Below, piece after piece: positions 53,416 to 62,625 of a stretch of 64,000 nucleotides of DNA (position 1 is the first letter of the stretch; the number at the start of each line of letters is the position of its first letter). Source of the DNA: Paraburkholderia lycopersici (GTDB lineage: Bacteria; Pseudomonadota; Gammaproteobacteria; Burkholderiales; Burkholderiaceae). The stretch is taken from positions 372,001 to 436,000 of the forward strand of contig NZ_FMYQ01000001.1 in assembly GCF_900096975.1 (NCBI RefSeq), in the 5' to 3' direction. The notes beneath the pieces are model-generated. The model ran no database searches and was not told the DNA's origin. It saw nothing but the letters and a program-made list of their open reading frames with translations. The translations under genes were made by a program, and so were the position numbers.

Positions 53416-54231
53416 ATGACAATACGCGCCGCAAAGTCGCCCGAATCGGAAATTCCCTTCGAAGTTGCCACGCTGCCAGAGCCAGCGCTACATATGCTCC
53501 TCGTTCTGGAATGGTTGAAATGCTTTCAGCAAAACGCCGATTTCAAATCGTACTGCGACGCAAAGCGAAACGGCGACGACGAGACTTGTGCTGCACTGGA
53601 ACAAGTTCACATTCGAATCGCAGAGCTGTACCACGACTGGGGCAACATTCACATCTTGCCGCCAATGAATGAGAGCAACAATTGGTGGAACTGGTTCGAA
53701 CCGAGACAGCATCTGTTCGTCTTACCTGATGTCGAAATCGCAGATCCCATTGAGTGGATGGCGGAGCCTGACGGTACGACGCTCATTGCAATACCCAATG
53801 GCCTCAGAAAAGAACAACTACTGCAAGTCCTGACGCACTTCGTCTCCAACCATCCCGACATCTTGGGCGACGGTCCGAAGTATGAAATCCAGCGCGTGAA
53901 GGGAGAAAGCCTGCCCGACACGTTGAAGCGGATCTATCGAGCGCGCACCGTGTATCTGATGCAAGCAGTTCAGTACGTCGATCCGAGCACCAGCAAATCG
54001 TTCTCGAGCAGAGCAGCTGGTTCTGTCGTAAAGAGTCCGGAAGCCAATCGCCTCTTCGGCTTCGACTGGTTCATTAACGGAGAAGTGAATCAAAAATTGT
54101 TCGACGCGGGCAAGCTGCCCTCTGAGGAACTAAAGAGCTACACGAAGACCATCGACAACCTACGAAAGTCCTACCAAGCCTGCATCGACAATACGATTCT
54201 GGGTGTCTTCCCCGTCACGAGGAGCATCTAG
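53416..54231 (+). CDS. hypothetical protein of the replication module
   Basis: 271 aa, soluble. No family recognised. Trp-rich region NNWWNWFEPRQHLFVLPD near residue 90; several KRIYRARTVYLMQ-type helices. It lies just downstream of a hairpin-element copy and ends before a strong terminator, so it is probably its own transcription unit. Confidence 0.75.
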   Translation: MTIRAAKSPESEIPFEVATLPEPALHMLLVLEWLKCFQQNADFKSYCDAKRNGDDETCAALEQVHIRIAELYHDWGNIHILPPMNESNNWWNWFEPRQHLFVLPDVEIADPIEWMAEPDGTTLIAIPNGLRKEQLLQVLTHFVSNHPDILGDGPKYEIQRVKGESLPDTLKRIYRARTVYLMQAVQYVDPSTSKSFSSRAAGSVVKSPEANRLFGFDWFINGEVNQKLFDAGKLPSEELKSYTKTIDNLRKSYQACIDNTILGVFPVTRSI

Positions 54232-54258
54232 GATCGGCCAAGGTTTGAAGTGACTCGC

Positions 54259-54293
54259 AAGCCCGAAGATCGGAAGGTCTTCGGGCTTTTTAT
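54259..54293 (+). terminator. rho-independent terminator after the 271-aa gene
   Basis: Eleven-bp perfect stem (54259-54269 with 54278-54288), eight-base loop, followed by TTTATTT. 28 bp after the stop codon. Confidence 0.93.
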
Positions 54294-54423
54294 TTGCCCG
54301 ACGACGGCGCGTTCAGAGCCATCCGCAATCTTGCGAACAGCAGGAATTCCTGCTTTTCGCAAACAGCGACCTCGCCTCAGTTCATCATTCGTCTCGTCCA
54401 CTAACCCACACAAGGAGAGACAA

Positions 54424-55020
54424 ATGTTGAATGAAATCAACTCGATGCTGAACGAATTTACCCAAAAGCGTGCGGCACTCAAAGCCGAACTGACGGAGTT
54501 GGAACAGAAGGAAGCAGCGTCGAAGGCGAACCTGCATGCAGAAGCTGTTGCACAAGCTCAAGCACTGCTCGATGCGTTCGACATCGCGCCCGATGAGGTG
54601 ACGTTCAAGGCAAAGCGCACTCTCAAGCCGAAGTATCGCGACCCCGAGACCGGCAAGACGTGGCACGGTTTTGGCAAGCGCCCGGCGTGCTTCAAGGGTA
54701 TCAAGAATCTCGACGCTTATCTGATCGACGGACCGAAGACGAGTGCCACGACGACCAAAAAAAACGGCCCGAACAAGACCAATGGCGAAAAGCGCTCCAC
54801 CGACCAACCCGTCGCCAGCGCAACCGCGTCCAATCCTGTAGCGGAAGCGAATGCCGTCGAATCGAACGATATTGCGTCGATGCGCGCTTCGGCACACGCC
54901 GTTTCCCATCCTCACGATCAAGCGCCGTCGCCGGATTCTGCCAGCGAAGACGGCGGCGAGTATCGCCTGGCGACGTTCTATGAGCACTCGCCTGCCTTCG
55001 GTTCGAATCGCTACGTTTGA
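54424..55020 (+). CDS. H-NS family nucleoid-associated protein with long tail
   Basis: 198 aa. N-terminal coiled coil (INSMLNEFTQKRAALKAELTELEQKEAASKA), then the H-NS DNA-binding signature KPKYRDPETGKTWHGFGKRP (residues ~66-85), typical of the short H-NS/BpH3-like proteins of beta-proteobacteria. An unusual Ala/Ser/Thr/Asp-rich tail of ~90 residues follows. AAGGAGAG before ATG 54424. Probably silences the AT-richer island genes. Confidence 0.88.
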   Translation: MLNEINSMLNEFTQKRAALKAELTELEQKEAASKANLHAEAVAQAQALLDAFDIAPDEVTFKAKRTLKPKYRDPETGKTWHGFGKRPACFKGIKNLDAYLIDGPKTSATTTKKNGPNKTNGEKRSTDQPVASATASNPVAEANAVESNDIASMRASAHAVSHPHDQAPSPDSASEDGGEYRLATFYEHSPAFGSNRYV

Positions 55021-55145
55021 GAAAAGCGGCGCACTTTCATCTCTACATAAGCCGAGCCAACTGACTGGCTCTTTCCCAGTATCACCGGTTGCGCATGCTC
55101 CATACAGGCTAAGGCGACCGGATTCTATGACTTAGGAGAACGTCT

Positions 55146-55742
55146 ATGAAACTTTCGATGCCTCAATTCGCTTGCAGCGTTCGCCGAGAAGTGCCTTCGG
55201 CTGGCGTACACCTCGCCCGATGCACCGGCATGTGGGATATCGGCACGCAGAAGGGGTTCTTCGAAGGGGGCCATACCGTGGCCCGCCGTCTCATTCTGTC
55301 CTTTGAGGTAGCCGATCAATTCCATTCCCGCTGGGGAACCCCGCTTGGCATCTGGTGGCGGTACACGGCGTCGTTGCATGGCAAATCGCGCCTGCGGCGA
55401 CACATCGAAGGCTGGCTCGATTGCAACCTCGAAGAGCAGCATCTTGAGTCGTTCGAACTCCCGTCGCTGCTTGGGAAGCCGTGCCAGCTTGTTATCGGAC
55501 ACGCGCCCAATACGGTAAATCCTCGCGCAACCGTCGAGCAGATTCTTCCCGTACCGGCAAACGTGACTCTGCCCGACGCGATGAACGATCCCTCGTACTT
55601 CAGCCTGGACAGCCCCAACATGGAAATGTTTGACAGTCTGCCGCAGGCCATCCGAACCATGATTTCTGCAAGCCCTGAGTGGCAAGAAATCAAACAGGGC
55701 CAACCTGCGAACGATCTGACTGCGGACAGTGTTGCCGCCTGA
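55146..55742 (+). CDS. phage/plasmid replication-associated protein (NGO0469-like)
   Basis: 198 aa. SAGVHLARCTGMWDIGTQKGFFEGGHTVARRLILSFEV... YTASLHGKSRLRRHIEGWLDCNL... LLGKPCQLVIGH has the layout of a protein common in phage replication regions and plasmids, often named replication initiation protein of NGO0469 type. Mechanism unknown; it may be a DNA-binding accessory factor. The 418-aa gene follows after 193 bp that contain copy B of the hairpin element. Confidence 0.7.
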   Translation: MKLSMPQFACSVRREVPSAGVHLARCTGMWDIGTQKGFFEGGHTVARRLILSFEVADQFHSRWGTPLGIWWRYTASLHGKSRLRRHIEGWLDCNLEEQHLESFELPSLLGKPCQLVIGHAPNTVNPRATVEQILPVPANVTLPDAMNDPSYFSLDSPNMEMFDSLPQAIRTMISASPEWQEIKQGQPANDLTADSVAA

Positions 55743-55814
55743 TTCAGCGGCAGGGCTGCGCCCTGCCAATCGCGTCTGCCTTGACGCCCTACTGGAAAGA
55801 GGGTCCTTGGGGCG

Positions 55815-55870
55815 CGGGAACAACTGCCACGCTACAACAGTATAGAGATGTAGTGAGGGTGTTGTTCCCG
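55815..55870 (+). repeat. hairpin element, copy B
   Basis: Ten-bp outer stem (55815-55824 with 55861-55870), inner stem CTACA/TGTAG, and the invariant core CAGTATAGAGAT in the loop. 65 bp before the start of the 418-aa gene. Confidence 0.9.
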
Positions 55871-55935
55871 TGGCCACATATCCACCACGCCACGTACTAC
55901 CTACCACAAACGCTTTACATTTCATGGAGAAAAGT

Positions 55936-57192
55936 ATGAATAACATTGATAGCATCACTAACGATACTAGCGTAAAAAATAATGATCAACGCGATGCGTT
56001 TGCAGACAAATTTATGAAGATGGCGAAACAGCACGGCATTTTTTATACGATGACTTACGACAAGGACAACTTCTCTATCCGCGTCGATGGAACGCACATG
56101 AAGCAAAACTGCAATCTTAATAACGTGTACGCAGAATATCGAGCGGCCTACGGGAAAGCGCGAGATGCCATTCTGAGGAACTATCTCCGTGGCGTCAAAG
56201 AAGCACTTTCGAGTGATGTAGTGCTGGGCGCGCCGTTCAACAAGATTCGCCACCGCCTGCGCCCTTTGCTCCGCAACCGGATTTTGACCGACAACGAACG
56301 CTATGAATTCAAGGGTGATGATCCCAGTGAATTTCGGCCCACCCCTCGGAAATTGTTCAGCAGCGATGCGAACATTGTTCTGGGAGTCGACTCGCACCAC
56401 ACCCTCATGGAGGTACGCCAAAAACACCTCGAATCGTGGGGAATTTCCTTCGATGATGCACTCGATATCGCGATGAACAATCTGGAGGCGGTATCGCCGA
56501 TTCACTTTGAGGGTAGCCGGGAGGGAGTCTTTCGCGGTGGATGGTTGGACTATTACGACTCGTCTCGACTGCTCCTGCCCGATCTGTTCTCGCGATACGG
56601 TCACTTCGATGATCCCGTGATCGTGATTCCCGAAAGTGGGGTGATCTACATCACGAACAAAGCTGACAAGGCGGCACAGCTCCACATGCTCAATGCGTTG
56701 CAAAAGCATGTGAACACCACGCTGAAGATCGTTTCGACGCAGATGTATCACTTCGTTGATGGGAAGCCGACTGAGTACAAACCTGAAGACAATCAGTTGG
56801 AGTTCAAGCTCGCCGAGATCAACAAGCCGCTCTTTCAGAGTTATGCGCAGCAGCAAAAGAAGATCGTCGAAGACTATCTTATCGAGACTGGAAATTGGGC
56901 TTACTTTATGTCACCCATGGTCGTCCGCGCCAAAGAGAAAGACTCCATCGCTACTGTTTGCTGCTGGTCGAATGACATGGAGTGTATTTTTCCTGAAGCC
57001 GACATTGTTACCGTTACGCATGTCACCAGCGCTGATGAAGGCACGTTCCATGTTCACAGCGACCCCGTTCTGATGTGGTGCGATGTCATCGAGAAGTACG
57101 GCCATCTTCTTCAGAAAATGGAGGGCTTCCCGAACCTCTACCGCGCTGCACCCTTCGCGAACCATCAAGAGGCGACGGCAATGGCTGCGTAA
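55936..57192 (+). CDS. hypothetical protein, partly DUF1444-like
   Basis: 418 aa. The central part, DDALDIAMNNLEAVSPIHFEGSREGVFRGGWLDYYDSSRLLLPDLFSRYGHFDDPVIVIPE, recalls the DUF1444 (YtpQ) pattern, in which a short stretch precedes D-x-Y-D-A-S-R-L-L-L-P; low certainty. Start ATG 55936 with GGAG nine bases upstream. Stands between two hairpin copies and before the primase-helicase, so it is probably part of element replication or its control. Confidence 0.75.
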   Translation: MNNIDSITNDTSVKNNDQRDAFADKFMKMAKQHGIFYTMTYDKDNFSIRVDGTHMKQNCNLNNVYAEYRAAYGKARDAILRNYLRGVKEALSSDVVLGAPFNKIRHRLRPLLRNRILTDNERYEFKGDDPSEFRPTPRKLFSSDANIVLGVDSHHTLMEVRQKHLESWGISFDDALDIAMNNLEAVSPIHFEGSREGVFRGGWLDYYDSSRLLLPDLFSRYGHFDDPVIVIPESGVIYITNKADKAAQLHMLNALQKHVNTTLKIVSTQMYHFVDGKPTEYKPEDNQLEFKLAEINKPLFQSYAQQQKKIVEDYLIETGNWAYFMSPMVVRAKEKDSIATVCCWSNDMECIFPEADIVTVTHVTSADEGTFHVHSDPVLMWCDVIEKYGHLLQKMEGFPNLYRAAPFANHQEATAMAA

Positions 57193-57199
57193 TTCGGGG

Positions 57200-57258
57200 G
57201 CGGGAACAACTGGCGATTCACAACAGTATAGAGATAGTAGTGATCGTGTTGTTCCCGC
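57200..57258 (+). repeat. hairpin element, copy C
   Basis: Eleven-bp outer stem (57200-57210 with 57248-57258), a different but still paired inner stem (TCAC/GTGA), and the invariant core. Eight bases after the 418-aa stop, 181 bp before the primase-helicase start. Confidence 0.9.
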
Positions 57259-57439
57259 AGCTCCGATAAATACCAGCGAAGCAGGAACAACCTGTCTGAC
57301 ATCGCCGCTTCGCGTCGTTACCAGACTGCCTCAACCGGTGCAACGGGTCGTTTCCTCGCTTCAGTCGTACTGGTAACACGACTCAAATGGCGAAGCGGAA
57401 TCCACGCAGAGATTCCGCATATACGAAATAAGGAATCCC

Positions 57440-60349
57440 ATGTCACAAAAGCAGAAAGTCGCCGTAAACAGGCGCATCATCAACAAGATCGACAGACAAA
57501 ATAACGAACAGAAGCGAATACTTACCAACGACTTCGAAAACATGGAACTGACGCCGCAAGAGCTGGCGTCGTTCATCAACGAAGGCAATCCCTTCTGTGC
57601 GCAGCATCAGGGCTCGCGAAAGAAAGAGCACTTTCTCTGCTCGGGTGTGCTGTCAGTCGATATCGATCATGGCCTGACACTGGACGATGCTATGCAGGAT
57701 CAGTTTGTGCAGCAGTACGCGTCAATCGTCTACACCACGCCATCACATACACCTGACAAGCATCGCTTTCGGATCGTCTTCCAGCTTGATCGAACCATCA
57801 TCGATCCGCAGGAAATGCGCCATGCGTATGTGGGTGTAATCCGAAAGTTTGGTGGCGACGGATCATGCAGCGACGCTTGCCGCCTGTTTTATGGCAGCAA
57901 GGGCTGCAACCCTATCGTTCTCGGTAACATTCTGCCGTCTGTCGAACTGGATCAACTGATCGCCATTGGAAGTGATGTGCGCGTCAGCGATTCGAGTGGC
58001 GACTCCGATGGCACGGCCAAGTATGCTCCGACTGGCAATCGTTCGCGGGCTTCGCTGGAGAATAATCTCACGGTTCGACTCGCAAAGGGCGGCAGTGCGA
58101 AACTGGATAGCCTGAATGCTCGTACTCCGATTCACTGCCCTGTTCATAGTCCCGATTTCAACGCAAGTGCGATGGTCGTGGTGAACGAACACGGAAAGCG
58201 CGGCGTCTATTGCAGCAAGTGTGCATGTACGTACTGGCACGACGAAGTGCGCCAGAGTCAGCACGCGCCGTATGACTTTAATCGCGTCGCTAACGCTGTC
58301 CGTCAGCTAGCACACGATGAGTTTCCGTATCATCACGATGACCTCTACAACATCGATGATGACGAAAACCTGATTCCTCCCACTGAAGAGGAAATCGCGG
58401 ACTGGCAACGCACGCTTGCCGCGCGATCCAATATCGTCATGTACGATAAATTCATGCCGAAGAGGCCACTTGCACCGGGTGTGACATTCGTGAGAAGCCG
58501 CAAGGGCTCCGGAAAATCAACCCAACTCAAGAACATCTGCGACCAGTGCAAAGCAGAAGGGCTTTCCGTCCTGCTTATCGGCCACAGGCAAACGCTGTTG
58601 CGTGGGATGTCGAATGACCTTGATCTGGTCCCCTATCTCTATGAGGAAGGCGGAAAGCAGCGGAACAATAGTCCGGCGAACCGCTATGCCATCTGCGCCG
58701 ACAGCATGTGGAAGTTGCTCAAGCCGCACCTGCACACATACGATGTCGTGATCATTGACGAGGCTGAACAGGTATTCGGCCACATCACATCGGCGTCTAC
58801 GCTGAAGGAAAATCGCAGCCACTGCTTTCAACTGCTTTGCGCATATCTCGCAGATGCGAAGTCGATCATTTTGTGTGACGCCGATCTTGACTCTGTAAGC
58901 GTCGAGACCATCATGCAGATCGTCGATGGCGATGTGCCGTATCGCTTCTACCTGAACGACTATCGGCCCGAGGCGAAACAGTATGATTTCTACGCCGATG
59001 AGAAGCACCTTGTCGCTAATATGAATGCAGTCATTGGTAATGGTGGACGGCATTACGTCGCAACAAACTCGCAGCGAAAAGCCACTCACCTGTACGAATC
59101 GATCAAAAATGATCATCCTGAAAAGAAGGTGATTCTTGTCACCTCCCTTGAAACGAGTGATCCCGTTACACAGCGATTCATCGACAACATCAGGACGGAA
59201 ATCCTGAACTATGACGTCGTAATTGCTTCGCCGACGCTCGGAACCGGAATCGATATCACGTTTGAGAACGACGCACAGGAAATCGACACGGTGTTCGGCT
59301 TCTTTGTCTCCCGCGTCAACACGCACTTCGATATGGACCAACAGCTTTCGCGTGTCCGTAACCCGAAGGCCGTGAAGGTATGGGTCACGCCCGAGCGCTT
59401 CAATTTCGAAACCGATCCTGATGCAATCGAAGCTGAACTGATTCTCTGCCGGAACCTGAACGACATGATTCGTGGCTGGACGAAGGATCGTCTGCCTATT
59501 CTCGATCAGGCGTTCCTCAAGGTCTACACGCAGGTTATCGGCAGGGATCGAGCCTCGAAAAATGCCCTTCGTCGCAACTTCGTACAACTGCGCGAACAAA
59601 ACGGCTGGCGCACAAATCTGGTCGAGCGATCGGTCAGTGAGTCGAAGATGGGTGCGGCGCTGCTCAAGGAGGCAAAGGCTAAGGTAGACGCGAATTATTC
59701 CGACGCGGTGTGTCACGCTCAACCTTTGGGAGAGGAAGAGTATCGTGCACTTGATGAGATCAAGAAGACCAAGCCCCTTACTCGGTCGGACGACCATTCG
59801 ATGCGGCACTACGAGCTGGCTTCGTTTTACCGTTGCCCGGTCGATCCTGCCTTGATAAAGCTGGACAACAACAAGAAATTTCGCGATTGCATTCGTCTGG
59901 CCGAGGTGTATTTCGCTCCGCTGTCCGAGACCATCGACCGCAGCCGTCGTTTCGATGACGACAGTGCTCTGGCTCCTGACGCCAACCAACTACCCCTGAA
60001 GCGCGAACTGCTGCGCGAACTGTTGGCCTCGGCTGGACTGGCCGATGACGCTCACGCCATTCGTTGCGACGTCAGCTTCACGCAGGCGAATTTGACGAAA
60101 TTCATAGCAGCGTGGCAGCGCAACGCCGGAGAAATCGAAACGCTGTTCAAGCTTTCGGCACGCGGCGACTTGAACGGAAAGGCCGTGAGCAGCCTTTCGG
60201 CAATCCTCGGCCTGATCGGGCTGAAGAAGAAAATGTCCGCGAACTACAAGGTCGGCGAAAAACAGCGCGTGCGCGAATATCAGGTCGATAGCGAGTCCTT
60301 GGAGTTGGTCAAAGACATCATCCAGCGTCGCGCGGTATGCACCAAGTGA
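57440..60349 (+). CDS. primase-helicase of the mobile element
   Basis: 969 aa. Order: archaeo-eukaryotic-type primase domain (L-S-V-D-I-D-H at 72-76, HRFRIVFQLDR near 113, SCSDACRLFYGSKG near 143), a zinc motif (C-P-V-H ... YCSKCAC, ~234-265), then a superfamily-2 helicase of origin-binding-protein type: Walker A R-K-G-S-G-K-S-T (~353-362), DEAEQVFGH (~440), ASPTLGTGIDITFE (~595) and QQLSRVRNPKAVKVWV (~635). It can prime and unwind DNA, so the element likely replicates itself when excised. C-terminal ~300 residues have no recognised domain. Confidence 0.88.
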   Translation: MSQKQKVAVNRRIINKIDRQNNEQKRILTNDFENMELTPQELASFINEGNPFCAQHQGSRKKEHFLCSGVLSVDIDHGLTLDDAMQDQFVQQYASIVYTTPSHTPDKHRFRIVFQLDRTIIDPQEMRHAYVGVIRKFGGDGSCSDACRLFYGSKGCNPIVLGNILPSVELDQLIAIGSDVRVSDSSGDSDGTAKYAPTGNRSRASLENNLTVRLAKGGSAKLDSLNARTPIHCPVHSPDFNASAMVVVNEHGKRGVYCSKCACTYWHDEVRQSQHAPYDFNRVANAVRQLAHDEFPYHHDDLYNIDDDENLIPPTEEEIADWQRTLAARSNIVMYDKFMPKRPLAPGVTFVRSRKGSGKSTQLKNICDQCKAEGLSVLLIGHRQTLLRGMSNDLDLVPYLYEEGGKQRNNSPANRYAICADSMWKLLKPHLHTYDVVIIDEAEQVFGHITSASTLKENRSHCFQLLCAYLADAKSIILCDADLDSVSVETIMQIVDGDVPYRFYLNDYRPEAKQYDFYADEKHLVANMNAVIGNGGRHYVATNSQRKATHLYESIKNDHPEKKVILVTSLETSDPVTQRFIDNIRTEILNYDVVIASPTLGTGIDITFENDAQEIDTVFGFFVSRVNTHFDMDQQLSRVRNPKAVKVWVTPERFNFETDPDAIEAELILCRNLNDMIRGWTKDRLPILDQAFLKVYTQVIGRDRASKNALRRNFVQLREQNGWRTNLVERSVSESKMGAALLKEAKAKVDANYSDAVCHAQPLGEEEYRALDEIKKTKPLTRSDDHSMRHYELASFYRCPVDPALIKLDNNKKFRDCIRLAEVYFAPLSETIDRSRRFDDDSALAPDANQLPLKRELLRELLASAGLADDAHAIRCDVSFTQANLTKFIAAWQRNAGEIETLFKLSARGDLNGKAVSSLSAILGLIGLKKKMSANYKVGEKQRVREYQVDSESLELVKDIIQRRAVCTK

Positions 60350-60361
60350 GCCTTCCTACGC

Positions 60362-60413
60362 GGAACAACACGTGATCTACAGCAGTATAGAGATGTGTTG
60401 AACGTGTTGTTCC
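60362..60413 (+). repeat. hairpin element, copy D
   Basis: Twelve-bp perfect outer stem (60362-60373 with 60402-60413) with the invariant core CAGTATAGAGAT between. Twelve bases after the primase stop and 74 bp before the 73-aa gene. Confidence 0.9.
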
Positions 60414-60487
60414 TGCCGCAGAAAGTGCCCACCAATAAATATCAATAAAGCTCGAACAACGTTTCCCGAGCGCTTACTGGAGGTACC

Positions 60488-60709
60488 ATGACCGAAGACG
60501 AACAACAGCAGAAAGCCGACGAGGCATACCATGAACGATGGATGGCACAGTATGGATTCGTGCCGCCGCCTGATCCTGAGCATCCAATCACAAAAAAATT
60601 TTGGGAGCTAGAGGCGGCATACCATGAATGGCGTGAAGCCTTCCTACTGAGGCGCTTTCAAGACTCCCAAGCAGTGTGGGATGCGATCCGCGACGAGATT
60701 CCGCACTAG
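60488..60709 (+). CDS. small hypothetical protein
   Basis: 73 aa, acidic and helical, rich in Glu, Gln and Trp (EQQQKADEAYHERWMAQYGFVPPPDPEHP; FWELEAAYHEWREAFLL). TGGAGG upstream supports the start. Last gene of the replication module, behind hairpin copy D. No family recognised. Confidence 0.75.
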   Translation: MTEDEQQQKADEAYHERWMAQYGFVPPPDPEHPITKKFWELEAAYHEWREAFLLRRFQDSQAVWDAIRDEIPH

Positions 60710-61690
60710 ACGTTCGACAGGAAACTGATCGAGATGGCAGCGGCGCGTGTGCCGCTGCCAAATCAAGGCTTTCTCGTATCAAACCGCCCTTTGTGCCTGC
60801 CTAATCCAGCGTGAACGCCCTTTGGTCGAAATCGGTCGGCTCGCTCAGGTAGTCGTCAAGCACGAGGAACGCGCTTCCCAACTCGTTGAGTTTTAAGAGC
60901 AGACAATAGCTCTCAACCTCGCCATCGGATGATATCGGCACGATCTCTTCATCCGGTGATTGATACCATTGGTCGAATGGCAGCGTGTATAGCGCGTCGC
61001 CATCAGGGTCACGACACAGATAGCACTGGTTCATCCATTCGTTCACGGCTTCCTGCCGATGCACCTCACGATCAAGGAGACATTCGGCCCACGGTAAGAG
61101 GTAAGCCAAAACATCTTGGATACCCATGCCCGGCCCGAACACCATAGGCCATGTTTCGGATTTTTCTTCGCAGGAAATCGTAAGCTGAAATCGCGGTAAC
61201 GACTTGTTAACCCAATCGTCAAAACTGACGCGGACTTCGTATCCCTCATCAGCCAACTCAATCCATCGACGGTCGAGACGCAACGCATTCAGCTTTCGGA
61301 CATACGGTTCGGGTTGAGTCAACGCTCCAAACGCACGTAACGTTCGCTCAACATCGGAGAAGACGTTTGACTTTGGGACGAGAATCTTCCAGTTTTTCCC
61401 CGTACACTCTACTGTGGTCTCCGAGATGTGTTGCCAATACATCAGTTTTGAACCGGGATCGTAAAGAACGATCAAGACGGGCATCGAGTGTCCCGTCCAA
61501 TACACGACATGTTTGTCATCCGTTCTGAAAACGTAGTCTTGTTCCGTTTCTTCGTCAAAGAAACTCTTTCCCGACTTTATCTGAAGTGCGATTAGCTTCC
61601 CGGTCGGCCCACTCTTCTCCACAATTTCGACGTGGGCGTCTATGCCATAGTCGTGCGTCGTTTGCTCTCTAAATAGCCAGCCGTGGCTAG

Positions 61691-62551
61691 ACCGTGTTAT
61701 GAACTTCGAAGTACTGGCACTGCATGCACGAGCATAAGCATGGCAAAAACAACGAAATGAAGCCCAGCCAATGTTTCAGGTAATCGCTCATAGTCGCGCG
61801 CGAGGCGGCGAAAACGGTTGAGCCAGCCAAAGCTGCGCTCGACCACCCAGCGCCGGGGCAGCAGCACGAAGCCTTTTTTCGCTTCCTGCAGTTTGATGAC
61901 CTGCAGCTCAATGCCCTCATTGCGTGCAGCCTGAGCGGCATCTTCACCTGTGTAGCCCTGATCTGCGAAGGCCACCTTGACCGTCTCTCCCGTAATGTCC
62001 TGCACCTGACGCGCGAGTTCGCCTACCTGCGCGCGCTCCTGTTCATTCGCCGGTGTCACATGTACCGCAAGCAAATGTCCCAGCGTATCGACCGCGATAT
62101 GGACTTTGCTGCCACGCTTGCGTTTGTAGCCGTCATAGCCCGCGCGTGGACCACTCTCGCAAGTGGATTGCATCGTCCGCCCATCCAGAATCACGGCGCT
62201 GGGCTGGCCCTGCCGACCTTGCGCAACACGGATGATCGAGCGTAAATCGCAGACCATGTTCTCAAAACAACCTGCCTGCAGCCACCGCTGGGTCTGCTGG
62301 TACACCATCTCCCACGCAGGAAAGTTGTTGGGCATCATTCTCCACGGCGCACCGGCACGCACGATCCAGCGTAACGCGTTGAACATTTCGCGCAGTTCGT
62401 ATTTGCGCTGCGGGGCCGCTTCATCCATCAATGTCAGATACGGCGCCACGAAACTCCACTCTTCGTCGGACACGTCTGTTGGGTAAGGCTTGCGCATTTC
62501 TTTTGTCATGCGCCCAGGATACCAGGTTCTACAAAAAGTTCATAACACCGT
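61691..62551. mobile_element. IS5-family insertion sequence
   Basis: 861 bp bounded by 16-bp terminal inverted repeats with one mismatch (61691-61706, ACCGTGTTATGAACTT; 62536-62551). CTAG is present directly outside both ends (61687-61690, 62552-62555), a target-site duplication. One transposase gene on the minus strand. Confidence 0.92.
61697..62509 (-). CDS. IS5-family transposase
   Basis: 270 aa, single uninterrupted frame. N-terminal helix-turn-helix domain (YPTDVSDEEWSFVAPYL; MFNALRWIVRAGAPWRMMP), then the DDE catalytic residues: Asp in ILDGRTMQS, Asp in VAFADQGYTGE, Glu in WVVERSFGWLNRFRRLARDYE. Full length, so the IS may still be active. It occupies nearly all of the element. Confidence 0.95.
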   Translation of the reverse strand: MTKEMRKPYPTDVSDEEWSFVAPYLTLMDEAAPQRKYELREMFNALRWIVRAGAPWRMMPNNFPAWEMVYQQTQRWLQAGCFENMVCDLRSIIRVAQGRQGQPSAVILDGRTMQSTCESGPRAGYDGYKRKRGSKVHIAVDTLGHLLAVHVTPANEQERAQVGELARQVQDITGETVKVAFADQGYTGEDAAQAARNEGIELQVIKLQEAKKGFVLLPRRWVVERSFGWLNRFRRLARDYERLPETLAGLHFVVFAMLMLVHAVPVLRSS

Positions 62552-62625
62552 CTAGAGAAAAAATAATCGAGCGCTGCGACCCCTAGCCTGTCAGTCTGTG
62601 CTTTCATCTGGAACTCATCTGATCG

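Larger units (their letters stand above)
60801..62607 (-). pseudogene. DUF4365-domain gene split by an IS5-family element
   Basis: The main part (60801-61686) contains PTGKLIALQIKSGKSFF, HVVYWTGHSMPVLIVLYDPGSKLMYWQHI and a ~200-residue C-terminal region. The first 56 bases lie beyond the IS (62607-62552) and encode MKAQTDRLGVAALDYFFSS. Removing the IS and one CTAG copy joins the two exactly in frame, giving SHGWLFREQTTHDYGIDAHVEI and a 313-aa protein. DUF4365 proteins are restriction-endonuclease-like and frequent in defence islands. A truncated product from a GTG at 61622 is possible but would lack the active-site region. Confidence 0.88.

Noticed and set aside
53256..60413. CRISPR array or retron as an explanation of the hairpin repeats
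   Set aside because: Copies are thousands of bases apart with genes between, no spacers, no cas genes and no reverse transcriptase.
60801..61622. DUF4365 protein taken as an intact 273-aa gene from a GTG start
   Set aside because: The frame continues upstream into the IS end and resumes exactly beyond it, so the shorter frame is a remnant.
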